From assembly GCA_029339505.1 (NCBI GenBank), contig JAQISU010000022.1, positions 16,869,001 through 16,933,000 on the forward strand: 64,000 bases of DNA. Direction: 5' to 3'. Of this stretch, positions 1-17,400 are shown one piece after another. Position 1 is the first letter of the stretch. Each line of letters begins with the position of its first letter. The notes below the pieces were generated by a model. That model worked only from the letters and a program-made list of their open reading frames with translations, was not told where the DNA came from and made no database searches. The translations under genes and the position numbers were made by a program. Origin of the DNA: Unio delphinus (Eukaryota > Mollusca > Bivalvia > Unionida > Unionidae).

Positions 1-2415
1 TAATCATAGCATCTGACCACACATTTAAAGCAATACAATATTTAACTATTATTCTATTCATAGCATCTGACCACACATTTAAAGCAATACAATATTTAAC
101 TATTATTCTAATCATAGCATCTGACCACACATTTAAAGCAATGCAAGATTTAACTTTTATTCTAATCATAGGATCTGACCATACATTTAAAGCAATGCAA
201 TATTTAACTATTATTCTAATCATAGGATCTGACCACACATTTAAAGCAATACAAGATTTAACTATTATTCTATTTATAGCATCTGACCACACATTTAAAG
301 CAATACAATAATTAACTATTATTCTAATCATAGCATCTGATCACACATTTAAAGCAATACAATAATTAACCATTATTCTAATCATAGCATCTGACCACAC
401 ATTTAAAGCAATACAATAATTAACCATTATTCTAATCATAACATATGACCACACATTTAAAGCAATGCAATATTTAACTATTACTCTAATCATAGGATCT
501 GACCACACATTTAAAGCAATGCAATATTTAACTATTATTCTAATCATAGGATCTGACCACACATTTAAAGCAATGCAATATTTAACTATTATTCTAATCA
601 TAGGATCTGACCACACATTTAAAGCAATACAATAATTAACTATTATTCTAATCATAGCATCTGACCACACATTTAAAGCAATGCAAGATTTAACTATTAC
701 TCTAATCATAGCATCTGACCACACATTTAAAGCAATGCAAGATTTAACTATTATTCTATTCATAGCAACTGACCACACATTTAAAGCAATACAATAATTA
801 ACTATTATTCTAATCATAGCATCTGACCACACATTTAAAGCAATACAATAATTAACTATTATTCTAATCATAGCATCTGACCACACATTTAAAGCAATGC
901 TAGATTTAACTGTAATTCTAATCATAACATCTGACCACACATTTAAAGCAATGCAAGATTAACTATTATTCGAATCATAGCATCTGACCACACATTTAAA
1001 GCAATTCAAGATTTAACTATTACTCTAATCATAGCATCGGACCACACATTTAAAGCAATGCAAGATTTAACTATTACTCTAATCATAGCATCGGACCGCA
1101 CATTTAAAGCAATGCAAGATTTAACTATTATTCTAATCATAGCATCTGACCACACATTTAAAGCAATACAAGATTTAACTATTATTCTAATCATAGCATC
1201 TGACCACACATTTAAAGCAATGCAATAATTAACTATTATTCTAATCATAGCATCTGACCACACATTTAAAGCAATGCAAGATTTAACTTTTATTCTAATC
1301 ATAGGATCTGACCACACATTTAAAGCAATGCAATATTTAACTATTATTCTAATCATAGGATCTGACCACACATTTAAAGCAATACAAGATTTAACTATTA
1401 TTCTATTCATAGCATCTGACCACACATTTAAAGCAATACAATAATTAACTATTATTCTAATCATAGCATCTGACCACACATTTAAAGCAATACAATAATT
1501 AACCATTATTCTAATCATAGCATCTGACCACACATTTAAAGCAATACAATAATTAACCATTATTCTAATCATAACATATGACCACACATTTAAAGCAATG
1601 CAATATTTAACTATTACTCTAATCATAGGATCTGACCACACATTTAAAGCAATACAAGATTTAACTGTTATTCTAATCATAGCATCTGACCACACATTTA
1701 AAGCAATACAAGATTTAACTGTTATTCTAATCATAGCATCTGACCACACATTTAAAGCAATACAATATTTAACTATTATTCTATTCATAGCATCTGACCA
1801 CACATTTAAAGCAATACAATATTTAACTATTATTCTAATCATAGCATCTGACCACACATTTAAAGCAATACAAGATTTAACTATTATTCTAATCAGAGCA
1901 TCTGACCACACATTTAAAGCAATGCAAGATTTAATTGTTATTCTAATCATAGGATCTGACCACACATTTAAAGCAATGCAATATTTAACTATTATTCTAA
2001 TCATACGATCTGACCACACATTTAAAGCAATACAATATTTAACTATTATTCTAATCATAGCATCTGACCACACATTTAAAGCAATACAATATTTAACTAT
2101 TATTCTAATCATAGCATCTGACCACACATTTAAAGCAATTCAAGATTGAACTATTATTCTAATCATAGCATCTGACCACACATTTAAAGCAATGCAATAT
2201 TTAACTATTATTCTAATCATACGATCTGACCACACATTTAAAGCAATACAATATTTAACTATTATTCTAATCATAGCATCTGACCACACATTTAAAGCAA
2301 TACAATATTTAACTATTATTCTAATCATAGCATCTGACCACACATTTAAAGCAATTCAAGATTGAACTATTATTCTGATCATAGCATCTGACCACACATT
2401 TAAAGTAATGCAAGA

Positions 2416-5400
2416 TTGAACTATATTATTCTAATCATAGCATCTGACCACACATTTAAAGCAATTCAAGATTTAACTATTATTCTAATCATAGCATCTG
2501 ACCACACATTTAACGCAATTCAAGATTTAACTATTATTCTAATCATAGCATCTGACCACACATTTAAAGCAATACAATATTTAACTATTATTCTAATCAT
2601 AGGATCTGACCATACATTTAAAGCAATGCAATATTTAACTATTATTCTAATCATAGGATCTGACCACACATTTAAAGCAATACAAGATTTAACTATTATT
2701 CTAATCATAGCATCTGACCACACATTTAAAGCAATACAAGATTTAGCTATTATTCTAATCATAGCATCTGACCACACATGTAAAGCAATACAAGATTTAA
2801 CTATTATTCTAATCATAGCATCTGACCACACATGTAAAGCAATACAAGATTTAACTATTATTCTAATCATAGCATCTGACCACACATTTGAAGCAATACA
2901 AGATTTAACTATTATTCTAATCATAGCATTTGACCACACATTTAAAGCAATACAAGATTTAACTATTATTCTGATCATAGCATCTGACCACACATGTAAA
3001 GCAATACAAGATTTAACTATTATTCTAATCATAGCATCTGACCACACATTTAAAGCAATGCAAGATTTAACTATTATTCTAATCATAGCATTTGACCACA
3101 CATTTAAAGCAATAGAATATTTAACTATTATTCTATTCATAGCATCTGACCACACATTTAAAGGCGTACAAGATTTAACTATTATTCTAATCATAGCATC
3201 TGACCACACATTTAAAGCAATACAATATTTAACTATTATTCTAATCATAACATCTGACCACACATTTAGAGCAATGCAAGATTTAACTATTATTCTAATC
3301 ATAGCATCTGACCACACATTTAAAGGAGTACATGATTTAACTATTATTCTAATCATAGCATCTGACCACACATTTAAAGGAGTACATGATTTAACTATTA
3401 TTCTAATCATAGCATCTGACCACACATTTAAAGCAATACAAGATTTAACTATTATTCTAATCATAGCATCTGACCACACATTTAAAGCAATACAAGATTT
3501 AACTATTATTCTAATCATAGCATTTGACCACACATTTAAAGCAATACAAGATTTAACTATTATTCTAATCATAGCATCTGACCACACATTTAAAGCAATA
3601 CAATAATTAACTATTATTCTAATCATAGCATCTGACCACACATTTAAAGCAATGGAAGATTTAACTATTATTCTAATCATAGCATCTGACCACACATTTA
3701 AAGCAATGCAAGATTTAACTAATATTCTAATCATAGCATCTGACCACACATTTAAAGCAATGGAAGATTTAACTATTATTCTAATCATAGCATTTGACCA
3801 CACATTTAAAGCAATACAATATTTAACTAATATTCTAATCATAGCATCTGACCACACATTTAAAGCAATGCAAGATTTAACTGTTATTCTAATCATAGCT
3901 TCTGACCACACATTTAAAGCAATACAATATTTAACTAATATTCTAATCATAGCATCTGACCACACATTTAAAGCAATGCAAGATTTAACTGTTATTCTAA
4001 TCATAGCATCTGACCACACATTTAAAGCAATTCAAGATTTAACTATTATTCTAATCATAGCATCTGACCACACATTTAAAGCAATACAAGATTTAACTGT
4101 TATTCTAATCATAGCATCTGACCACACATTTAAAGCAATACAAGATTTAACTGTTATTCTAATCATAGCATCTGACCACACATTTAAAGCAATACAATAT
4201 TTAACTATTATTCTATTCATAGCATCTGACCACACATTTAAAGCAATGCAAGATTTAACTATTATTCTAATCATAGCATCTGACCACACATTTAAAGCAA
4301 TTCAAGATTTAACTATTATTCTAATCATAGCATCTGACCACACATTTAAAGCAATTCAAGATTTAACTATTATTCTAATCATAGGATCTGACCACACATT
4401 TAAAGCAATACAATATTTAACTATTATTCTAATCATAGCATCTGACCACACATTTAAAGCAATACAATATTTAACTATTATTCTAATCATAGCATCTGAC
4501 CACACATTTAAAGCAATACAATATTTAACTATTATTCTAATCATAGCATCTGACCACACATTTAAAGCAATACAAGATTTAACTATTATTCTAATCATAG
4601 CATCTGACCACACATTTAAAGCAATGCAAGATTTAATTGTTATTCTTATCATAGGATCTGACCACACATTTAAAGCAATGCAATATTTAACTATTATTCT
4701 AATCATTGGATCTGACCACACATTTAAAGCAATACAATATTTAACTATTATTCTAATCATAGCATCTGACCACACATTTAAAGCAATACAATATTTAACT
4801 ATTATTCTAATCATAGCATCTGACCACACATTTAAAGCAAGTCAAGATTTAACTATTATTCTAATCATAGCATCTGACCACACATTTAAAGCAATGCAAG
4901 ATTTAACTAATATTCTAATCATAGCATCTGACCACACATTTAAAGCAATGGAAGATTTAACTATTATTCTAATCATAGCATTTGACCACACATTTAAAGC
5001 AATACAATATTTAACTAATATTCTAATCATAGCATCTGACCACACATTTAAAGCAATGCAAGATTTAACTGTTATTCTAATCATAGCTTCTGACCACACA
5101 TTTAAAGCAATACAATATTTAACTAATATTCTAATCATAGCATCTGACCACACATTTAAAGCAATGCAAGATTTAACTGTTATTCTAATCATAGCATCTG
5201 ACCACACATTTAAAGCAATTCAAGATTTAACTATTATTCTAATCATAGCATCTGACCACACATTTAAAGCAATACAAGATTTAACTGTTATTCTAATCAT
5301 AGCATCTGACCACACATTTAAAGCAATACAAGATTTAACTGTTATTCTAATCATAGCATCTGACCACACATTTAAAGCAATACAATATTTAACTATTATT

Positions 5401-8400
5401 CTATTCATAGCATCTGACCACACATTTAAAGCAATGCAAGATTTAACTATTATTCTAATCATAGCATCTGACCACACATTTAAAGCAATTCAAGATTTAA
5501 CTATTATTCTAATCATAGCATCTGACCACACATTTAAAGCAATTCAAGATTTAACTATTATTCTAATCATAGGATCTGACCACACATTTAAAGCAATACA
5601 ATATTTAACTATTATTCTAATCATAGCATCTGACCACACATTTAAAGCAATACAATATTTAACTATTATTCTAATCATAGCATCTGACCACACATTTAAA
5701 GCAATACAATATTTAACTATTATTCTAATCATAGCATCTGACCACACATTTAAAGCAATGCAAGATTTAACTATTATTCTAATCATAGCATCTGACCACA
5801 CATTTAAAGCAATGCAAGATTTAATTGTTATTCTTATCATAGGATCTGACCACACATTTAAAGCAATGCAATATTTAACTATTATTCTAATCATTGGATC
5901 TGACCACACATTTAAAGCAATACAATATTTAACTATTATTCTAATCATAGCATCTGACCACACATTTAAAGCAATACAATATTTAACTATTATTCTAATC
6001 ATAGCATCTGACCACACATTTAAAGCAAGTCAAGATTTAACTATTATTCTAATCATAGCATCTGACCACACATTTAAAGCAATGCAAGATTTAACTATTA
6101 TTCTAATCATAGCATCTGACGACACATTTAAAGCAATACAAGATTTAACTATTATTCTAATCATAGCATCTGACCACACATTTAAAGCAATGCAAGATTT
6201 AACTAATATTCTAATCATAGCATCTGACCACACATTTAAAGCAATGGAAGATTTAACTATTATTCTAATCATAGCATTTGACCACACATTTAAAGCAATA
6301 CAATATTTAACTAATATTCTAATCATAGCATCTGACCACACATTTAAAGCAATGCAAGATTTAACTGTTATTCTAATCATAGCATCTGACCACACATTTA
6401 AAGCAATACAATATTTAACTAATATTCTAATCATAGCATCTGACCACACATTTAAAGCATTGCAAGATTTAACTTTTATTCTAATCATAGCATCTGACCA
6501 CACATTTAAAGCAATTCAAGATTTAACTATTATTCTAATCATAGCATCTGACCACACATTTAAAGCAATACAAGATTTAACTGTTATTCTAATCATAGCA
6601 TCTGACCACACATTTAAAGCAATACAAGATTTAATTGTTATTCTAATCATAGCATCTGACCACACATTTAAAGCAATACAATATTTAACTATTATTCTAT
6701 TCATAGCATCTGACCACACATTTAAAGCAATACAAGATTTAACTATTATTCTAATCATAGCATCTGACCACACATTTAAAGCAATTCAAGATTTAACTAT
6801 TATTCTAATCATAGCATCTGACCACACATTTAAAGCAATTCAAGATTTAACTATTATTCTAATCATAGGATCTGACCACACATTTAAAGCAATACAAGAT
6901 TTAACTATTATTCTAATCATAGCATCTGACCACACATTTAAAGCAATACAATATTTAACTATTATTCTAATCATAGCATCTGACCACACATTTAAAGCAA
7001 TACAATATTTAACTATTATTCTAATCATAGCATCTGACCACACATTTAATGCAATACAAGATTTAACTATTATTCTAATCATAGCATCTGACCACACACT
7101 TAAAGCAATGCAAGATTTAATTGTTATTCTAATCATAGGATCTGACCACACATTTAAAGCAATGCAATATTTAACTATTATTCTAATCATTGGGTCTGAC
7201 CACACATTTAAAGCAATACAATATTTAACTATTATTCTAATCATAGCATCTGACCACACATTTAAAGCAATACAATATTTAACTATTATTCTAATCATAG
7301 CATCTGACCACACATTTAAAGCAAGTCAAGATTTAACTATTATTCTAATCATAGCATCTGACCACACATTTAAAGCAATTCAAGATTTAACTATTATTCT
7401 AATCATAGCATCTGACCACACATTTAACGCAATTCAAGATTTAACTATTATTCTAATCATAGCATCTGACCACACATTTAAAGCAATACAATATTTAACT
7501 ATTATTCTAATCATTGGATCTGACCATACATTTAAAGCAATGCAATATTTAACTATTATTCTAATCATAGAATCTGACCACACATTTAAAGCAATACAAG
7601 ATTTAACTATTATTCTAATCATAGCATCTGACCACACATTTAAAGCAATACAAGATTTAACTATTATTCTAATCATAGCATCTGACCACACATTTAAAGC
7701 AATACAAGATTTAACTATTATTCTAATCATAGCATCTGACCACACATGTAAAGCAATACAAGATTTAACTATTATTCTAATCATAGCATCTGACCACACA
7801 TTTAAAGCAATACAAGATTTAACTATTATTCTAATCATAACATTTGACCACACATTTAAAGCAATACAAGATTTAACTATTATTCTAATCATAGCATCTG
7901 ACCACACATGTAAAGCAATACAAGATTTAACTATTATTCTAATCATAGCATCTGACCACACATTTAAAGCAATGCAAGATTTAACTATTATTCTAATCAT
8001 AGCATTTGACCACACATTTAAAGCAATACAATATTTAACTATTATTCTATTCATAGCATCTGACCACACATTTAAAGGCGTACAAGATTTAACTATTATT
8101 CTAATCATAGCATCTGACCACACATTTAAAGCAATACAATATTTAACTATTATTCTAATCATAACATCTGACCACACATTTAGAGCATTGCAAGATTTAA
8201 CTATTATTCTAATCATAGCATCTGACCACACATTTAAAGGAGTACATGATTTAACTATTATTCTAATCATAGCATCTGACCACACATTTAAAGCAATACA
8301 AGATTTAACTATTATTCTAATCATAGCATCTGACCACACATTTAAAGCAATTCAAGATTTAACTATTATTCTAATCATAGCATCTGACCACACATTTAAA

Positions 8401-11400
8401 GCAATTCAAGATTTAACTATTATTCTAATCATAGGATCTGACCACACATTTAAAGGAATACAATATTTAACTATTATTCTAATCATAGCATCTGACCACA
8501 CATTTAAAGCAATACAATATTTAACTATTATTCTAATCATAGCATCTGACCACACATTTAAAGCAATACAATATTTAACTATTATTCTAATCATAGCATC
8601 TGACCACACATTTAAAGCAATACAAGATTTAACTATTATTCTAATCATAGCATCTGACCACACATTTAAAGCAATGCAAGATTTAATTGTTATTCTAATC
8701 ATAGGATCTGACCACACATTTAAAGCAATGCAATATTTAACTATTATTCTAATCATTGGATCTGACCACACATTTAAAGCAATACAATATTTAACTATTA
8801 TTCTAATCATAGCATCTGACCACACATTTAAAGCAATACAATATTTAACTATTATTCTAATCATAGCATCTGACCACACATTTAAAGCAAGTCAAGATTT
8901 AACTATTATTCTAATCATAGCATCTGACCACACATTTAAAGCAATGCAAGATTTAACTATTATTCTAATCATAGCATCTGACCACACATTTAAAGCAATA
9001 CAAGATTTTACTATTATTCTAATCATAGCATTTGACCACACATTTAAAGCAATACAAGATTTAACTATTATTCTAATCATAGCATCTGACCACACATTTA
9101 AAGCAATACAATAATTAACTATTATTCTAATCATAGCATCTGACCACACATTTAAAGCAATTCAAGATTTAACTATTATTCTAATGATAGGATCTGACCA
9201 CACATTTAAAGCAATACAATATTTAACTATTATTCTAATCATAGCATCTGACCACACATTTAAAGCAATACAATATTTAACTATTATTCTAATCATAGCA
9301 TCTGACCACACATTTAAAGCAATACAATATTTAACTATTATTCTAATCATAGCATCTGACCACACATTTAAAGCAATACAAGATTTAACTATTATTCTAA
9401 TCATAGCATCTGACCACACATTTAAAGCAATGCAAGATTTAATTGTTATTCTAATCATAGGATCTGACCACACATTTAAAGCAATGCAATATTTAACTAT
9501 TATTCTAATCATTGGATCTGACCACACATTTAAAGCAATACAATATTTAACTATTATTCTAATCATAGCATCTGACCACACATTTAAAGCAATACAATAT
9601 TTAACTATTATTCTAATCATAGCATCTGACCACACATTTAAAGCAATACAATATTTAACTATTATTCTAATCATAGCATCTGACCACACATTTAAAGCAA
9701 GTCAAGATTTAACTATTATTCTAATCATAGCATCTGACCACACATTTAAAGCAATACAATATTTAACTATTATTCTAATCATAACATCTGACCACACATT
9801 TAGAGCAATGCAAGATTTAACTATTATTCTAATCATAGCATCTGACCACACATTTAAAGGAGTACATGATTTAACTATTATTCTAATCATAGCATCTGAC
9901 CACACATTTAAAGGAGTACATGATTTAACTATTATTCTAATCATAGCATCTGACCACACATTTAAAGCAATACAAGATTTAACTATTATTCTAATCATAG
10001 CATCTGACCACACATTTAAAGCAATACAAGATTTAACTATTATTCTAATCATAGCATTTGACCACACATTTAAAGCAATACAAGATTTAACTATTATTCT
10101 AATCATAGCATCTGACCACACATTTAAAGCAATACAATAATTAACTATTATTCTAATCATAGCATCTGACCACACATTTAAAGCAATGGAAGATTTAACT
10201 ATTATTCTAATCATAGCATCTGACCACACATTTAAAGCAATGCAAGATTTAACTAATATTCTAATCATAGCATCTGACCACACATTTAAAGCAATGGAAG
10301 ATTTAACTATTATTCTAATCATAGCATTTGACCACACATTTAAAGCAATACAATATTTAACTAATATTCTAATCATAGCATCTGACCACACATTTAAAGC
10401 AATGCAAGATTTAACTGTTATTCTAATCATAGCTTCTGACCACACATTTAAAGCAATACAATATTTAACTAATATTCTAATCATAGCATCTGACCACACA
10501 TTTAAAGCAATGCAAGATTTAACTGTTATTCTAATCATAGCATCTGACCACACATTTAAAGCAATTCAAGATTTAACTATTATTCTAATCATAGCATCTG
10601 ACCACACATTTAAAGCAATACAAGATTTAACTGTTATTCTAATCATAGCATCTGACCACACATTTAAAGCAATACAAGATTTAACTGTTATTCTAATCAT
10701 AGCATCTGACCACACATTTAAAGCAATACAATATTTAACTATTATTCTATTCATAGCATCTGACCACACATTTAAAGCAATGCAAGATTTAACTATTATT
10801 CTAATCATAGCATCTGACCACATATTTAAAGCAATTCAAGATTTAACTATTATTCTAATCATAGCATCTGACCACACATTTAAAGCAATTCAAGATTTAA
10901 CTATTATTCTAATCATAGGATCTGACCACACATTTAAAGCAATACAATATTTAACTATTATTCTAATCATAGCATCTGACCACACATTTAAAGCAATACA
11001 ATATTTAACTATTATTCTAATCATAGCATCTGACCACACATTTAAAGCAATACAATATTTAACTATTATTCTAATCATAGCATCTGACCACACATTTAAA
11101 GCAATACAAGATTTAACTATTATTCTAATCATAGCATCTGACCACACATTTAAAGCAATGCAAGATTTAATTGTTATTCTTATCATAGGATCTGACCACA
11201 CATTTAAAGCAATGCAATATTTAACTATTATTCTAATCATTGGATCTGACCACACATTTAAAGCAATACAATATTTAACTATTATTCTAATCATAGCATC
11301 TGACCACACATTTAAAGCAATACAATATTTAACTATTATTCTAATCATAGCATCTGACCACACATTTAAAGCAAGTCAAGATTTAACTATTATTCTAATC

Positions 11401-14400
11401 ATAGCATCTGACCACACATTTAAAGCAATGCAAGATTTAACTAATATTCTAATCATAGCATCTGACCACACATTTAAAGCAATGGAAGATTTAACTATTA
11501 TTCTAATCATAGCATTTGACCACACATTTAAAGCAATACAATATTTAACTAATATTCTAATCATAGCATCTGACCACACATTTAAAGCAATGCAAGATTT
11601 AACTGTTATTCTAATCATAGCTTCTGACCACACATTTAAAGCAATACAATATTTAACTAATATTCTAATCATAGCATCTGACCACACATTTAAAGCAATG
11701 CAAGATTTAACTGTTATTCTAATCATAGCATCTGACCACACATTTAAAGCAATTCAAGATTTAACTATTATTCTAATCATAGCATCTGACCACACATTTA
11801 AAGCAATACAAGATTTAACTGTTATTCTAATCATAGCATCTGACCACACATTTAAAGCAATACAAGATTTAACTGTTATTCTAATCATAGCATCTGACCA
11901 CACATTTAAAGCAATACAATATTTAACTATTATTCTATTCATAGCATCTGACCACACATTTAAAGCAATGCAAGATTTAACTATTATTCTAATCATAGCA
12001 TCTGACCACACATTTAAAGCAATTCAAGATTTAACTATTATTCTAATCATAGCATCTGACCACACATTTAAAGCAATTCAAGATTTAACTATTATTCTAA
12101 TCATAGGATCTGACCACACATTTAAAGCAATACAATATTTAACTATTATTCTAATCATAGCATCTGACCACACATTTAAAGCAATACAATATTTAACTAT
12201 TATTCTAATCATAGCATCTGACCACACATTTAAAGCAATACAATAATTAACTATTATTCTAATCATAGCATCTGACCACACATTTAAAGCAATGCAAGAT
12301 TTAACTATTATTCTAATCATAGCATCTGACCACACATTTAAAGCAATGCAAGATTTAACTAATATTCTAATCATAGCATCTGACCACACATTTAAAGCAA
12401 TGCAAGATTTAACTATTATTTTAATCATAGCATTTGACCACACATTTAAAGCAATACAATATTTAACTAATATTCTAATCATAGCATCTGACCACACATT
12501 TAAAGCAATGCAAGATTTAACTGTTATTCTAATCATAGCATCTGACCACACATTTAAAGCAATACAATATTTAACTAATATTCTAATCATAGCATCTGAC
12601 CACACATTTAAAGCAATGCAAGATTTAACTGTTATTCTAATCATAGCATCTGACCACACATTTAAAGCAATTCAAGATTTAACTATTATTCTAATCATAG
12701 CATCTGACCACACATTTAAAGCAATACAAGATTTAACTGTTATTCTAATCATAGCATCTGACCACACATTTAAAGCAATACAAGATTTAACTGTTATTCT
12801 AATCATAGCATCTGACCACACATTTAAAGCAATACAATATTTAACTATTATTCTATTCATAGCATCTGACCACACATTTAAAGCAATACAAGATTTAACT
12901 ATTATTCTAATCATAGCATCTGACCACACATTTAAAGCAATGCAAGATTTAACTATTATTCTAATCATAGCATCTGACCACACATTTAAAGCAATTCAAG
13001 ATTTAACTATTATTCTAATCATAGCATCTGACCACACATTTAAAGCAATTCAAGATTTAACTATTATTCTAATCATAGGATCTGACCACACATTTAAAGC
13101 AATTCAAGATTGAACTATTATTCTAATCATAGCATCTGACCACACATTTAAAGCAATTCAAGATTGAACTATTATTCTAATCATAGGATCTGACCACACA
13201 TTTAAAGCAATACAATATTTAACTATTATTCTAATCATAGCATCTGACCACACATTTAAAGCAATACAATATTTAACTATTATTCTAATCATAGCATCTG
13301 ACCACACATTTAAAGCAATTCAAGATTGAACTATTATTCTAATCATAGCATCTGACCACACATTTAAAGCAATGCAATATTTAACTATTATTCTAATCAT
13401 ACGATCTGACCACACATTTAAAGCAATACAATATTTAACTATTATTCTAATCATAGCATCTGACCACACATTTAAAGCAATACAATATTTAACTATTATT
13501 CTAATCATAGCATCTGACCACACATTTAAAGCAATTCAAGATTGAACTATTATTCTGATCATAGCATCTGACCACACATTTAAAGCAATGCAAGATTGAA
13601 CTATATTATTCTAATCATAGCATCTGACCACACATTTAAAGCAATGCAAGATTTAACTATTATTCTAATCATAGCATCTGACCACACATTTAAAGCAATT
13701 CAAGATTTAACTATTATTCTAATCATAGGATCTGACCATACATTTAAAGCAATGCAATATTTAACTATTATTCTAATCATAGGATCTGACCACACATTTA
13801 AAGCAATACAAGATTTAACTATTATTCTAATCATAGCATCTGACCACACATTTAAAGCAATACAAGATTTAGCTATTATTCTAATCATAGCATCTGACCA
13901 CACATGTAAAGCAATACAAGATTTAACTATTATTCTAATCATAGCATCTGACCACACATGTAAAGCAATACAAGATTTAACTATTATTCTAATCATAGCA
14001 TCTGACCACACATTTGAAGCAATACAAGATTTAACTATTATTCTAATCATAGCATTTGACCACACATTTAAAGCAATACAAGATTTAACTATTATTCTGA
14101 TCATAGCATCTGACCACACATGTAAAGCAATACAAGATTTAACTATTATTCTAATCATAGCATCTGACCACACATTTAAAGCAATGCAAGATTTAACTAT
14201 TATTCTAATCATAGCATTTGACCACACATTTAAAGCAATACAATATTTAACTATTATTCTATTCATAGCATCTGACCACACATTTAAAGGCGTACAAGAT
14301 TTAACTATTATTCTAATCATAGCATCTGACCACACATTTAAAGCAATACAATATTTAACTATTATTCTAATCATAACATCTGACCACACATTTAGAGCAA

Positions 14401-17400
14401 TGCAAGATTTAACTATTATTCTAATCATAGCATCTGACCACACATTTAAAGGAGTACATGATTTAACTATTATTCTAATCATAGCATCTGACCACACATT
14501 TAAAGGAGTACATGATTTAACTATTATTCTAATCATAGCATCTGACCACACATTTAAAGCAATACAAGATTTAACTATTATTCTAATCATAGCATCTGAC
14601 CACACATTTAAAGCAATACAAGATTTAACTATTATTCTAATCATAGCATTTGACCACACATTTAAAGCAATACAAGATTTAACTATTATTCTAATCATAG
14701 CATCTGACCACACATTTAAAGCAATACAATAATTAACTATTATTCTAATCATAGCATCTGACCACACATTTAAAGCAATGGAAGATTTAACTATTATTCT
14801 AATCATAGCATCTGACCACACATTTAAAGCAATGCAAGATTTAACTAATATTCTAATCATAGCATCTGACCACACATTTAAAGCAATGGAAGATTTAACT
14901 ATTATTCTAATCATAGCATTTGACCACACATTTAAAGCAATACAATATTTAACTAATATTCTAATCATAGCATCTGACCACACATTTAAAGCAATGCAAG
15001 ATTTAACTGTTATTCTAATCATAGCTTCTGACCATACATTTAAAGCAATACAATATTTAACTAATATTCTAATCATAGCATCTGACCACACATTTAAAGC
15101 AATGCAAGATTTAACTGTTATTCTAATCATAGCATCTGACCACACATTTAAAGCAATTCAAGATTTAACTATTATTCTAATCATAGCATCTGACCACACA
15201 TTTAAAGCAATACAAGATTTAACTGTTATTCTAATCATAGCATCTGACCACACATTTAAAGCAATACAAGATTTAACTGTTATTCTAATCATAGCATCTA
15301 ACCACACATTTAAAGCAATACAATATTTAAATATTATTCTATTCATAGCATCTGACCACACATTTAAAGCAATGCAAGATTTAACTATTATTCTAATCAT
15401 AGCATCTGACCACACATTTAAAGCAATTCAAGATTTAACTATTATTCTAATCATAGCATCTGACCACACATTTAAAGCAATTCAAGATTTAACTATTATT
15501 CTAATCATAGGATCTGACCACACATTTAAAGCAATACAATATTTAACTATTATTCTAATCATAGCATCTGACCACACATTTAAAGCAATACAATATTTAA
15601 CTATTATTCTAATCATAGCATCTGACCACACATTTAAAGCAATACAATATTTAACTATTATTCTAATCATAGCATCTGACCACACATTTAAAGCAATACA
15701 AGATTTAACTATTATTCTAATCATAGCATCTGACCACACATTTAAAGCAATGCAAGATTTAATTGTTATTCTTATCATAGGATCTGACCACACATTTAAA
15801 GCAATGCAATATTTAACTATTATTCTAATCATTGGATCTGACCACACATTTAAAGCAATACAATATTTAACTATTATTCTAATCATAGCATCTGACCACA
15901 CATTTAAAGCAATACAATATTTAACTATTATTCTAATCATAGCATCTGACCACACATTTAAAGCAAGTCAAGATTTAACTATTATTCTAATCATAGCATC
16001 TGACCACACATTTAAAGCAATGCAAGATTTAACTATTATTCTAATCATAGCATCTGACGACACATTTAAAGCAATACAAGATTTAACTATTATTCTAATC
16101 ATAGCATCTGACCACACATTTAAAGCAATGCAAGATTTAACTAATATTCTAATCATAGCATCTGACCACACATTTAAAGCAATGGAAGATTTAACTATTA
16201 TTCTAATCATAGAATTTGACCACACATTTAAAGCAATACAATATTTAACTAATATTCTAATCATAGCATCTGACCACACATTTAAAGCAATGCAAGATTT
16301 AACTGTTATTCTAATCATAGCATCTGACCACACATTTAAAGCAATACAATATTTAACTAATATTCTAATCATAGCATCTGACCACACATTTAAAGCAATG
16401 CAAGATTTAACTTTTATTCTAATCATAGCATCTGACCACACATTTAAAGCAATTCAAGATTTAACTATTATTCTAATCATAGCATCTGACCACACATTTA
16501 AAGCAATACAAGATTTAACTGTTATTCTAATCATAGCATCTGACCACACATTTAAAGCAATACAAGATTTAATTGTTATTCTAATCATAGCATCTGACCA
16601 CACATTTAAAGCAATACAATATTTAACTATTATTCTATTCATAGCATCTGACCACACATTTAAAGCAATACAAGATTTAACTATTATTCTAATCATAGCA
16701 TCTGACCACACATTTAAAGCAATTCAAGATTTAACTATTATTCTAATCATAGCATCTGACCACACATTTAAAGCAATTCAAGATTTAACTATTATTCTAA
16801 TCATAGGATCTGACCACACATTTAAAGCAATACAAGATTTAACTATTATTCTAATCATAGCATCTGACCACACATTTAAAGCAATACAATATTTAACTAT
16901 TATTCTAATCAGAGCATCTGACCACACATTTAAAGCAATACAATATTTAACTATTATTCTAATCATAGCATCTGACCACACATTTAATGCAATACAAGAT
17001 TTAACTATTATTCTAATCATAGCATCTGACCACACATTTAAAGCAATGCAAGATTTAATTGTTATTCTAATCATAGGATCTGACCACACATTTAAAGCAA
17101 TGCAATATTTAACTATTATTCTAATCATTGGGTCTGACCACACATTTAAAGCAATACAATATTTAACTATTATTCTAATCATAGCATCTGACCACACATT
17201 TAAAGCAATACAATATTTAACTATTATTCTAATCATAGCATCTGACCACACATTTAAAGCAAGTCAAGATTTAACTATTATTCTAATCATAGCATCTGAC
17301 CAAACATTTAAAGCAATGCAAGATTTAACTATTATTATAATCATAGCATCTGACCACACATTTAAAGCAATTCAAGATTTAACTATTATTCTAATCATAG

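Noticed and set aside
3652..9114. 1,820-codon open frame in the satellite
   Set aside because: It is a read-through of the 54-bp unit. Equivalent frames open on the other strand, recurrent stop variants occur, and there is no unique start region or non-repeat domain.
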